This document shows positions 5,673 through 12,317 of a stretch of 12,517 nt of DNA, in pieces. Origin of the DNA: an uncultured Opitutia bacterium (GTDB lineage Bacteria; Verrucomicrobiota; Verrucomicrobiia; Opitutales; UBA953); NCBI GenBank assembly GCA_937875975.1, contig CALEEU010000098.1, forward strand, positions 1 through 12,517, read 5' to 3'. Under the pieces are notes generated by a model. The model had not been told where the DNA came from and did no database searches. It saw only the letters and a list, made by a program, of their open reading frames with translations. Numbering within the stretch: position 1 is the stretch's first letter; every line of letters begins with the position of its first letter. The position numbers were made by a program, and so were the translations under genes.

Positions 5673-6836
5673 ATGTCTAAAGCCATTCGCATCGGTCTCA
5701 TCGGTTACGGCTTCATGGGCCGCACCCACTCCAACGCCTACTCCCAGGTCGGTCACTTCTTCCCGAAGGACAAGCTGACCGCCGGCCACCACATCGTCCG
5801 CCAGGCCGTCTGCGGCCGCGACGAAGCCAAGGTCAAGGACTTCGCCGAGAAGTGGGGCTACGCCTCCTACGAAACGGATTGGCGCAAGCTGGTCACGCGC
5901 ACCGACATCGACGCCATCGACATCTGCACCCCGAACGACTCGCACGCCGAGATCGCCCTGGAGTGCATCAAGAACGGCAAGATGATCCTCTGTGAGAAGC
6001 CCCTCGCCCTCAACGGCGCCCAGGGCGAGCAGATGGTCGCCGCGGTCGAGAAGTCCGGCCTCCCGAACCTGGTCTGGTATAACTACCGTTTCCTCCCCGC
6101 CGTGACGCTCGCGAAGAACATCGTGGCCGCCGGCGAGCTGGGCCGCGTGTTCCACTACCGCGCCAACTTCCTCCAGGATTGGACGATCTCCACCGAGCTG
6201 CCGCAGGGCGGCGCGGGTCTCTGGCGCCTCGACGCCGCTGCCGCCGGTTCCGGCGTGACGGGCGACTTGCTCGCGCACTGCATCGACACGGCCCGCTGGA
6301 TCAACGGTGACATCACCGAAGTTTCCGCGATGACCGAGACGTTCATCAAGGAACGCGTCCACACCGCCACGGGCAAGAAGCAGGCCGTCACCATCGACGA
6401 CGCCGCGATCTTCCTCTGTCGCTTCGAGAACGGCTCGATCGCGCAGTTCGAATCCACCCGCTACGCCCGCGGCCACAAGGCCCTCTACACGTTCGAGATC
6501 AACGGCGAGAAGAAGTCCCTCCAGTGGGACCTCCATGACCTCAATCGCCTCAACTACTTCGACCACGCCGTCCCCGGCGACCGTCGTGGCTGGGCCAGCA
6601 TCCACACGTCCGACAGCGACCACCCGTACGCTGGCAACTGGTGGGTCCCGGGTCTCTGCCTCGGCTACGAGCACTCCTTCACCCACGCCCTCGCCGAGTT
6701 CCTCAAGAGCCTCGACGATCCTAAGGCCGAGAAGGCCTACCCGGACTTCCGTCACGCGCTGGGTACCCAGTACGTCTGCGACGCCATCCTGGAGTCCGCC
6801 AAGACGAAGCAGTGGGTTAAGGTGAAGAAGGCCTAA
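5673..6836 (+). CDS. Gfo/Idh/MocA-family NAD(P)-dependent oxidoreductase
   Basis: The 387-residue cytoplasmic protein has an N-terminal Rossmann domain with GLIGYGFMG (8-16), ending in the hallmark CEKPLAL (Glu108, Lys109, Pro110). The alpha/beta substrate domain begins around WYNYRFLPAV (135-144) and carries GVTGDLLAHCIDTARW (194-209), where Asp198 and His202 match the catalytic Asp/His of inositol-dehydrogenase-like enzymes. It should oxidise a hydroxyl of a sugar, inositol or sugar acid with NAD+ or NADP+. It differs from exported PVC paralogues in having no Tat signal peptide, so it acts inside the cell. ATG at 5673 follows ACTCCTAAATCAT and lacks a Shine-Dalgarno. It is the last gene of the cassette, with a strong terminator 21 nt after the stop codon. 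The substrate is unknown. Confidence 0.92.
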   Translation: MSKAIRIGLIGYGFMGRTHSNAYSQVGHFFPKDKLTAGHHIVRQAVCGRDEAKVKDFAEKWGYASYETDWRKLVTRTDIDAIDICTPNDSHAEIALECIKNGKMILCEKPLALNGAQGEQMVAAVEKSGLPNLVWYNYRFLPAVTLAKNIVAAGELGRVFHYRANFLQDWTISTELPQGGAGLWRLDAAAAGSGVTGDLLAHCIDTARWINGDITEVSAMTETFIKERVHTATGKKQAVTIDDAAIFLCRFENGSIAQFESTRYARGHKALYTFEINGEKKSLQWDLHDLNRLNYFDHAVPGDRRGWASIHTSDSDHPYAGNWWVPGLCLGYEHSFTHALAEFLKSLDDPKAEKAYPDFRHALGTQYVCDAILESAKTKQWVKVKKA

Positions 6837-6857
6837 CAAGCCCTCCAGCTGCCTTCC

Positions 6858-6893
6858 AGAAGCCCCGGATCACCCGATCCGGGGCTTCTTTAT
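6858..6893 (+). terminator. intrinsic terminator of the sugar cassette
   Basis: A perfect 14-bp stem (AGAAGCCCCGGATC, loop ACCC, GATCCGGGGCTTCT) is followed by TTAT, with the T-rich stretch starting within the end of the stem (CTTCTTTAT). It lies 21 nt after the oxidoreductase stop codon. The GCCCCGG core is shared with the terminator at 7938-7972. Confidence 0.9.
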
Positions 6894-6915
6894 GCCCAGA
6901 CAGAGACAAGGGCTC

Positions 6916-7111
6916 AAAGGGAGACCGGAAACCGGAACGGATGCTGGGGGTCATTTTAGGTCTCTGGTCTCGGGTATCGGGAGCCTGGTTAAGGTGTTCG
7001 GGTTCAGGTGCAGGGCCCGGGACCTGTACCTGAACCTGTGCCCGCACCCGAACCTGCAGCCGAGACCTGGAACCCGAGAATGAGCGCCAGCCAATCATCC
7101 GGTCTCCCTTT
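6916..7111. repeat. ~200-nt imperfect long inverted repeat in a gene-free stretch
   Basis: The region between the cassette terminator and the protease promoter folds back on itself. The outer arms are identical over 14 bp (AAAGGGAGACCGGA at 6916-6929 against its complement at 7098-7111). Intermediate arms match with gaps (GCTGG...TCATT and GGTCTCGG-type blocks on the left, their complements at about 7061-7092 on the right). The centre is the hairpin at 7001-7036. The interior also carries degenerate short units of the type CCCGAACCTG and CCTGAACCTG. Small open frames exist here but are low-complexity and follow the repeat, so no gene is called. It may be a miniature non-autonomous element, a REP-like repeat or a structured RNA; the sequence alone does not decide. 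Confidence 0.7.
7001..7036. repeat. central hairpin of the long inverted repeat
   Basis: GGTTCAGGTGCAGG (7001-7014) pairs with CCTGTACCTGAACC (7023-7036) at 13 of 14 positions. The single mismatch becomes a G-U wobble in plus-strand RNA. The 8-nt loop is GCCCGGGA. There is no following T-run on either strand, so this is not an intrinsic terminator. Confidence 0.75.
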
Positions 7112-7127
7112 TCAGGCGTTCTGCGGC

Positions 7128-7155
7128 TTGACATCTCACTGTTACCACCTACAAC
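7128..7155 (+). promoter_or_regulatory. sigma-70-type promoter for the aspartic protease gene
   Basis: A perfect -35 TTGACA (7128-7133) is followed after 16 bp by TACAAC (7150-7155), four of six matches to the -10 consensus. It begins 16 bp after the right arm of the long inverted repeat. Transcription would start near 7162, leaving a leader of roughly a dozen bases before the ATG at 7174 and no room for a Shine-Dalgarno sequence. Confidence 0.55.
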
Positions 7156-7173
7156 TGTGAGTAATTAACGCCT

Positions 7174-7917
7174 ATGGCCCGTAAAACCCACGTTTCCTCC
7201 ATGGTCTGCACCTACAAGCTGTATCTCCTCAACCGTCACCTGTTCATCGACCTCCCCGAAGGTCGCGCCCTGATCGACACGGGCGCCCCTTTCAGTTCCT
7301 CGACTTCCGGCCGCCTGACCTGGCAGAACCAGAACCACGGCGTGAACAAGGGCGGCTACATGGGCTTCACCTTCGACAAGCTGTCCGCCGAGATCGGCGC
7401 CCAGGTCGACGCGTTGCTGGGCATGGACCTGCTCGCCCAGACCACCCTGCTCTTCGACGTCGCCCACCGCACGCTGACGGCCGGCGACGAGATGCCGGCC
7501 GGCTTCAAGCCGCAGTCCTACGAACTCGCTCCGATGTCCGACATCCCGCTCTTCCATGTCACGCTCAACGGTCATCCGGCCCGCGCGCTCTGGGACACGG
7601 GCGCGCAGTATGGCTACGTGACCGACCGCAAGTTCGTGACGGGCGCGAAGGCTCTGACCGGCTTCAAGGACTTCAGCCCGATGTTCGGCGACCTGAATAT
7701 CGCGCAGTCGTATACCCTCCCCTTCACGCTTGCCGGCCATGACCTCCTCGAAACCGTCGGCGAAGCCCCGTGCATCCTCGGTGGCGGCATCTCGCCGGTA
7801 CCGATGGGTCCGTTCCTGCGCGCCCTTGATATCGACGCGATCATCGGCCCGTCCTGGATGCCGCGCGTGAAGGTCTGGCTCAACCCGCTGGATCAGACGT
7901 TCGCCATCGCGATCTGA
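7174..7917 (+). CDS. two-lobed retropepsin-like aspartic protease (single chain, cytoplasmic)
   Basis: The 247-residue protein contains two aspartic-protease half-sites. Lobe 1 has LIDTGAPFSS (Asp35-Thr-Gly) and the downstream hydrophobic-hydrophobic-Gly element DALLGMD (81-85). Lobe 2 has LWDTGAQYGY (Asp141-Thr-Gly) and DAIIGPSW (221-228). Retropepsins are normally one lobe per chain and dimerise, each giving one Asp; here both Asp residues lie in one compact polypeptide, much shorter than pepsins. Bacterial retropepsin-like families with tandem domains are known, so the fold call is firm while the substrate is not. No signal peptide or membrane segment is visible, which implies intracellular processing of an unknown protein. 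ATG at 7174 gives the start; no Shine-Dalgarno is present. It is monocistronic, with its own promoter and a bidirectional terminator shared with the convergent redoxin gene. Confidence 0.8.
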   Translation: MARKTHVSSMVCTYKLYLLNRHLFIDLPEGRALIDTGAPFSSSTSGRLTWQNQNHGVNKGGYMGFTFDKLSAEIGAQVDALLGMDLLAQTTLLFDVAHRTLTAGDEMPAGFKPQSYELAPMSDIPLFHVTLNGHPARALWDTGAQYGYVTDRKFVTGAKALTGFKDFSPMFGDLNIAQSYTLPFTLAGHDLLETVGEAPCILGGGISPVPMGPFLRALDIDAIIGPSWMPRVKVWLNPLDQTFAIAI

Positions 7918-7931
7918 GTCTGACGATCATC

Positions 7932-7978
7932 CAATAAAAAGCCCCGGCCCGCATCGCTGCGTCCGGGGCTTTCTTTCA
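7932..7978. terminator. bidirectional terminator between protease and redoxin genes
   Basis: AAAGCCCCGG (7938-7947) pairs with CCGGGGCTTT (7963-7972), with an inner CGCA/TGCG extension (7950-7953 with 7958-7961). On the plus strand, TTTCTTTC follows; on the minus strand, the stem is followed by TTTTTATT. It therefore serves both convergent genes. It lies 20 nt after the protease stop codon. Confidence 0.9.
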
Positions 7979-7989
7979 GGGAAAGCGAA

Positions 7990-9207
7990 TTACTTCTTCG
8001 CCGAGGCCTTCACGGCACCAGGCGAGTAGAAGCGGTTCATCTTGTCGAGGATGGCGTTCTCGGTCGCGGCGCGGTCGATGATGCCGGTGTGACGGTAGAT
8101 GATCTCGCCGCCAGGAGCCACGACGATCGTGTGCGGGATGGGGCCCGGCATCTCCTTGTCGAGCGCGGCCGCGAGGTCGTCGCCGCTGCCGGCGAAGAGG
8201 TAGCTATTGGTGGTGCGACCTTCCTTCTTGAGGGAGTTCTCGACCTTCTTGCTGAGGCCAGCGGCCTGCTTGAAGAGGAACGCCTCGGCCTTGGCCTTGT
8301 CCTTGGGATCATCCAGGGTGATGGTGACGAGCTCGAAGTCGCGCATGTCGAACTTACGGGAGATCTCGACGAGGTCTGGGAACTCCTTGACGCACGGACC
8401 GCACCAGGTGGCCCAGACGTTGATCATGCGGTACTTGTTCGACTTGTTGGCGCGCAGGTTGGCGATGCCGGCCTTGTCGATCAGCTCGACGGTGACCGGG
8501 GTCTTCGCCCAGGTCTCGTGCTTGGCGTCATGGAGGGCCTTCTTCTCGCGCCACTTGGTGGAGCAGCCCATGGGCTTGGTGAGTTCGAGTTCGACTTTCT
8601 TACCGGCGAGGATGGCGTCCACGGCGTTCTGGCAATCCTTGGACTTCACGGTGCTGTCGTCGTAGAAGCGGGAGTCGTCGAAGCGGCCCTGGTAGCGGAG
8701 CTTGAGGTTCTTATCGAAGACGAAGACGTGAGGGGTGGCGAGGCATCCGTAGGCGCGGGCCACGGACTGGGTGTCGCCGTCGTAAAGGTAGTCGAAGGTC
8801 CACTTGTTCTTTTCGGCGTAAGGCTTCATCTCGGCGTAGGAGTCGCCGAACTCACCGTAACCGAGCTCGTCTTTGCTGAGGCCATCCGGGTGGTTGGGGT
8901 TGATCGCGAGGAGCTTCACGCCCTTGCCCTTGTATTCTTCGTAGAACTTCTGGAGGCGGCGCTCGATGCTGTGCGAGGTCGGGCAGTGATTCGAGGTGAA
9001 GAGCACGACGAGCGCTTCGCCGCCGGTGTATTCGGCGAGCTTGTGCTTCTTGCCATCGGTACCGAGCAGATCGAAATCCGGGGCGGCATCTCCGGGCTTG
9101 AGCGTGCGGATATCAGGCGGGTGACCGTTGACCAGACCGGGGGCATCGGCGGCGCGGACGCCGACAACGGCGGCCAGGACGGCGAGGAGGGACATTAGGC
9201 TCTTCAT
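7990..9207 (-). CDS. exported dual-domain redoxin (peroxiredoxin-like + TlpA-like thioredoxin)
   Basis: The 405-residue product has a signal peptide (MKSLMSLLAVLAAVVG, cleavage likely near VRA-A). The first module (about 36-205) is AhpC/TSA-redoxin-like: KPGDAAPDFDLLGTDG, then the site SNHCPTSH with a single Cys75 where thioredoxins have CxxC, and a cis-Pro element CLATPHVFVFD (Pro159). The second module (about 236-395) is TlpA/ResA-like with WATWCGPC (Cys269, Cys272) and IPHTIVVAPGGEII (Pro358). Extra cysteines (155, 192, 215) lie between. It should work in the periplasm as a thiol-disulfide reductase, possibly serving cytochrome c haem attachment or sulfatase and other secreted proteins. 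It is the last gene of a minus-strand run, 60 nt after the DUF3293 gene and downstream of the cytochrome protein, which supports a redox link. ATG at 9207 is preceded directly by CCCC. Confidence 0.9.
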   Translation of the reverse strand: MKSLMSLLAVLAAVVGVRAADAPGLVNGHPPDIRTLKPGDAAPDFDLLGTDGKKHKLAEYTGGEALVVLFTSNHCPTSHSIERRLQKFYEEYKGKGVKLLAINPNHPDGLSKDELGYGEFGDSYAEMKPYAEKNKWTFDYLYDGDTQSVARAYGCLATPHVFVFDKNLKLRYQGRFDDSRFYDDSTVKSKDCQNAVDAILAGKKVELELTKPMGCSTKWREKKALHDAKHETWAKTPVTVELIDKAGIANLRANKSNKYRMINVWATWCGPCVKEFPDLVEISRKFDMRDFELVTITLDDPKDKAKAEAFLFKQAAGLSKKVENSLKKEGRTTNSYLFAGSGDDLAAALDKEMPGPIPHTIVVAPGGEIIYRHTGIIDRAATENAILDKMNRFYSPGAVKASAKK

Positions 9208-9267
9208 GGGGATAAGGGGTTGCGGGTTAGAGTCCCGAAATCCCGAGGTGTTCCAATCCGAAAATGG

Positions 9268-9657
9268 TCAGAACGCCCGGAAGTCCCGTCCTAGGTCCTC
9301 GGACGAGCCATCCTCGCAGTCGACCAAGGTCAACGCCCCCGCCCGGACGTAAAAGATGGCCACCTGACGATACCGGCGCCCGAACTCGACCGCCCCAGGG
9401 AGCCCGATCGGCACGCCCCAACCAGGCTCAAGATGAAGGCCATCCGCCGAACCCCCGGTGATCCGATGCAGACGAAACCCCGCGGCCCGGAGCTCAGCCT
9501 CCAGCCTGGCATCAGCCGCAACGTTATCGGCCAGCGACGCTGCCCTGCCCTCCGGATCACAGGCGGTGATGACTGCAAAATCCGTCGGCCAGTCAGCAGG
9601 GAGCGATTCACCCCGAAACACGGCCTGCTTGAAGAGGTCACGCTGCTGAGGATCCAT
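9268..9657 (-). CDS. DUF3293-like protein of unknown function
   Basis: The 129-residue cytoplasmic protein shows the DUF3293 pattern: FAVITACDPEG (27-37), NVAADARLEAELRAAGF (45-61), GLHLEPGWGVPIGLP (73-87) and FGRRYRQVAIFYV (92-104). This small family has no established function. The start at 9657 (MDPQQRDLF) is chosen over a possible extension to 9756, because the extension would run through the terminator hairpin at 9671-9696 and into the upstream gene's 3' end. The start codon comes only 13 nt after that hairpin, so the gene would depend on read-through or on a promoter not recognised here. It is followed after 60 nt by the redoxin gene on the same strand. No Shine-Dalgarno is visible (leader TTTTACGACC). 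Confidence 0.75.
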   Translation of the reverse strand: MDPQQRDLFKQAVFRGESLPADWPTDFAVITACDPEGRAASLADNVAADARLEAELRAAGFRLHRITGGSADGLHLEPGWGVPIGLPGAVEFGRRYRQVAIFYVRAGALTLVDCEDGSSEDLGRDFRAF

Positions 9658-9670
9658 GGTCGTAAAACAA

Positions 9671-9696
9671 GACAGGGCGGCCGGAGCCGCCCTGTC
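9671..9696 (-). terminator. intrinsic terminator / attenuator with UNCG tetraloop
   Basis: A perfect 11-bp GC-rich stem (GACAGGGCGGC with GCCGCCCTGTC) closes a UCCG loop on the minus-strand transcript, a member of the very stable UNCG tetraloop class with the required C-G closing pair. The minus strand continues TTGTTTTACG, a fair U-rich tail. It lies 20 nt after the cytochrome gene stop and 13 nt before the DUF3293 start, so it may terminate or attenuate expression of the downstream genes. Confidence 0.8.
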
Positions 9697-9716
9697 GAAC
9701 GCAGAAAGCCGTGGGC

Positions 9717-12305
9717 TTATTTCTGTGCGATGAGCTGCAGCTCCTGGATCGCCCAAGGCTGGTTCTTGGTGGTGTCGGTCAAGGTGACCTTCACGAACTT
9801 GGTGTCCTTGGCGCCGAAGTAGGCTTCAGAGAGTTTGTAGAGGCCGTGACTGGTCCCGAGCGGGAACCACTTCTTGCCGTCGACGGAGCCCTCGACCTTG
9901 AAGTTCTTGGGGAACGCGCTCGGGCGGCCCGAATTGTCCAGACGGACGCCGGCGACCTTCTGCAGGGCCGGGAGTTCGACCTGATACCACATGCCCTTCT
10001 TCTGCTTGTCCTTGGTCTCCCAGCGGGTCTTGCCGTCGCCATCGCAGCCGTTCTGCGCAGCATCGGCGGTATCGCTGGCGGTGACCTTCCAATCCTTGGC
10101 GGCCTTGACGATGGGCGGCAACGAAGCCTGCAGCGTCTCGTGCGTCCACGGCGCGGTCACGCCCTTCACTTCCTCGCGGATACGGGCGACGTCTTTTGGG
10201 AAAATAAGGGCGCCCTTGTTACCGAAGGAATTACGAACGTAGGACGAGACCGCGGCGATCCACTCGTCGTCGTTCATAGCCATGGGCACCATCTGGGCAT
10301 CATAGGTCTTGCCGCCGATCGGACCGGCCATGCCGTTGAGGAGCACGCGTACGACACCATCACGGTGACCGCTCAACGTGATGGAATTACCAAAAGGAGG
10401 CGCGATGGTCATGCCAGGCTTCGGGCCGTCGACGGCCATGCCCTTGCCGTCATAACCGTGGCAAGCGAAGCACAGCTCACGATAGATGGTCTGACCCTTC
10501 ACGAGTAACTTGTTCTCTTCTCCGGTATACTCACGGCCGCCGATCTGGTCGGTACCGGTGAGGACCATCGCGCCTAGCTCCTTCACGCCCTTGGAGGCGG
10601 ACGTGAGCAGCACCTTCTGCTGGAACTTGGCGAAGTCGGGCCAAGCTTTGACGTCATTCGAGCCAAGGATCTTGGCGGTCATGATGGTCTGGAGCGCGAC
10701 ATTGGGATCCTGGTCGGCGCCGAGCTTGGCAAAATCTTCGATAAGCGACTTGTCGCCGGCACGGACGAGGGATTCGCCGGCACGGAGGCCCTGACGACGG
10801 AGGTCAGGGTTCTTATCCGCGAGGAACGCACGCACGGTCTTGGCGTCGAGCGCACCGAGGCCTTCGAGGGTCCAGAGCGCATGGATGCGCCCAAGGGACT
10901 CCTTGCCGCCGAGGGCGAGCTGGGTGAGCGCGGGCACGACGGACTTGTCTCCCTTGAGGACGAGGAGCTTCTGAGCGGTATCGCGCCACCAGCCGTTCGG
11001 ATGCGAGAGGTGCGCGACGAGCTGGGCCGGGGTCTCTTCGAGCATGCGCGGCTGTGGGCCGGGCTTGAAGTCCTTATGCACGAGGCGCCAGATACGGCCG
11101 TAGCCGTAGACCTTATCCAAGCCATACTGCTGAACGACTTTGCGGAGGTAGCTACCTTCCTTGACCCAGTTACCCTCCTGGATGATGCCGCGGTACATAT
11201 CCACGAGGTAGAGGCAGCCATCCGGGCCGTTCACCATGTTCACGATGCGGAAGTTCGGATCGCTGGAGCGGATGAACTCCGACTTGGCGTAGGGATTGCT
11301 GATGCGAGTAATGCCGTCGTCATTCGTGACCTTGGCGCGACGGATGAGTCGGCCGACGGGCTCGGAGATGAGGACGTCGCCCTGGAGGTCGGCCGGCAGG
11401 CGATCGCCACGCACGACTTCCTGGCCGCACGCGGCGGTGAAGTGATTCAAAGTCTTGTCCAGACGGGTACGACCCGCACCGCCCTGGTGGTCGGCGAGGC
11501 CGACCTTGGGCCAGACCTGCATGAAGTCCTCGGGGAACTGCCCCTTGATATCATAGGCGCCGTAAAGGATCGGGGTCTGGAAATGCCAGAGGCCCTTCTC
11601 GCCACCGGCATTAGACCACCAGATCTTGCCTTGGTCATCCTGCGCGAGGCCCCACTGGCCACCACCGCTCGGGATGCTTTCCTTAAGGGGCTCCTTCGCA
11701 CCGTTCCAGCGCAGACGGTAAGCGTTATAGGTCTGGTACATCCAGTTATCCATGGTCCAGATCAGGCCGCTCTGCTGGTGCTCGAGATTGCCGCCCTTGG
11801 GGCCGCCGACGAACCACGGTTCCTTCGTGTCAGCGATACCGTCGCCATTGGTGTCACGATAGACAAAGATATCGAGGGTGTCGGTTTCGTTGATGAGCAC
11901 CCGGTCGTCAAGCGGCAGCACCATACGCGGGAGGACCATCTTGTCGCGGAAGAGGACATGCTTATCGAATTTTCCATCGCCCTTGGTGCTCTCGTGGCGG
12001 GAGACGACACCGATCGGGTCATGCTCGTTCTTGCCGTCGATATCCTGCATGTAGGTCCGCAGCTCGGCGATGTACATGCGGCCGTTGCCGTCGAAGGTCA
12101 GGTTGGCCGGTTCGCGTAGTCCGTCGCGCTCGCTGAGCACAAGCTCGAGACGATAGCCCTCGGGTAGTTCGATAGTCTTCAGCTCATCTTCAGGGGACAG
12201 CGCCTTGACGGGAGGCTGCGGGGTGAAGTCGGGCTCATAGGGCTTCTCGTCGGCGGCGTAGGCAGCCACGAGGGTAAGCGCAGACAAATAGACGGCGGAT
12301 CGCAT
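9717..12305 (-). CDS. exported PVC-type cytochrome c protein: beta-propeller, HEAT-like repeats, haem domain, discoidin-like C-terminus
   Basis: The 862-residue product has a signal peptide (hydrophobic 4-18, AYA cleavage). Domains in order: a six-bladed propeller-like dehydrogenase region (about 45-410; LPEGYRLELVLSERDGLREPANL, NGRMYIAELRTYMQDIDG, DTNGDGIAD, GPDGCLYLVDMYRG); helical HEAT-like repeats (about 420-585; AQLVAHLSHPNGWWRDTA, LGRIHALWTLEGLG); a cytochrome c domain with CFACH (Cys612, Cys615, His616) and an axial methionine candidate in AQMVPM (672/675); and a C-terminal F5/8 type C-like beta-sandwich (about 735-862; MWYQVELPALQKVAGVRLDN, FKVEGSVDGKKWFPLG). This combination matches the large haem-binding/membrane-bound-dehydrogenase families expanded in Planctomycetes and Verrucomicrobiota. 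It probably oxidises a sugar or glycan in the periplasm and hands electrons to the haem; the substrate is unproven. ATG at 12305 follows ACCCCC. It is first in the run with DUF3293 and the dual redoxin, and divergent from the second sulfatase. Confidence 0.92.
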   Translation of the reverse strand: MRSAVYLSALTLVAAYAADEKPYEPDFTPQPPVKALSPEDELKTIELPEGYRLELVLSERDGLREPANLTFDGNGRMYIAELRTYMQDIDGKNEHDPIGVVSRHESTKGDGKFDKHVLFRDKMVLPRMVLPLDDRVLINETDTLDIFVYRDTNGDGIADTKEPWFVGGPKGGNLEHQQSGLIWTMDNWMYQTYNAYRLRWNGAKEPLKESIPSGGGQWGLAQDDQGKIWWSNAGGEKGLWHFQTPILYGAYDIKGQFPEDFMQVWPKVGLADHQGGAGRTRLDKTLNHFTAACGQEVVRGDRLPADLQGDVLISEPVGRLIRRAKVTNDDGITRISNPYAKSEFIRSSDPNFRIVNMVNGPDGCLYLVDMYRGIIQEGNWVKEGSYLRKVVQQYGLDKVYGYGRIWRLVHKDFKPGPQPRMLEETPAQLVAHLSHPNGWWRDTAQKLLVLKGDKSVVPALTQLALGGKESLGRIHALWTLEGLGALDAKTVRAFLADKNPDLRRQGLRAGESLVRAGDKSLIEDFAKLGADQDPNVALQTIMTAKILGSNDVKAWPDFAKFQQKVLLTSASKGVKELGAMVLTGTDQIGGREYTGEENKLLVKGQTIYRELCFACHGYDGKGMAVDGPKPGMTIAPPFGNSITLSGHRDGVVRVLLNGMAGPIGGKTYDAQMVPMAMNDDEWIAAVSSYVRNSFGNKGALIFPKDVARIREEVKGVTAPWTHETLQASLPPIVKAAKDWKVTASDTADAAQNGCDGDGKTRWETKDKQKKGMWYQVELPALQKVAGVRLDNSGRPSAFPKNFKVEGSVDGKKWFPLGTSHGLYKLSEAYFGAKDTKFVKVTLTDTTKNQPWAIQELQLIAQK

Positions 12306-12317
12306 GGGGGTATGACG

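Noticed and set aside
5664..6839. 391-codon open frame opposite the Gfo/Idh/MocA gene
   Set aside because: Antisense shadow of a firmly identified dehydrogenase; no domain, start signal or independent context.
7001..7036. Central hairpin as an intrinsic terminator or part of a CRISPR array
   Set aside because: No T-run follows on either strand, and the repeated units are degenerate, inverted and without unique spacers of even length.
6817..7134. Small open frames on both strands in the 6837-7173 gap
   Set aside because: They cross the terminator and the long inverted repeat and encode repetitive Arg/Pro/Val residues derived from the repeat units; no start or family support.
8089..9198. 369-codon plus-strand frame opposite the dual redoxin
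   Set aside because: Shadow of a gene with two clear thioredoxin-type modules; no recognisable protein features.
9658..9756. N-terminal extension of the DUF3293 gene
   Set aside because: It would run through a strong terminator hairpin and overlap the 3' end of the upstream gene; the family-like sequence begins after MDPQQRDLF.
10881..12119. 412-codon plus-strand frame opposite the cytochrome/propeller gene
   Set aside because: Low-complexity Val/Ala/Glu/Leu-rich shadow; the minus-strand frame carries the signal peptide, propeller motifs and CxxCH.
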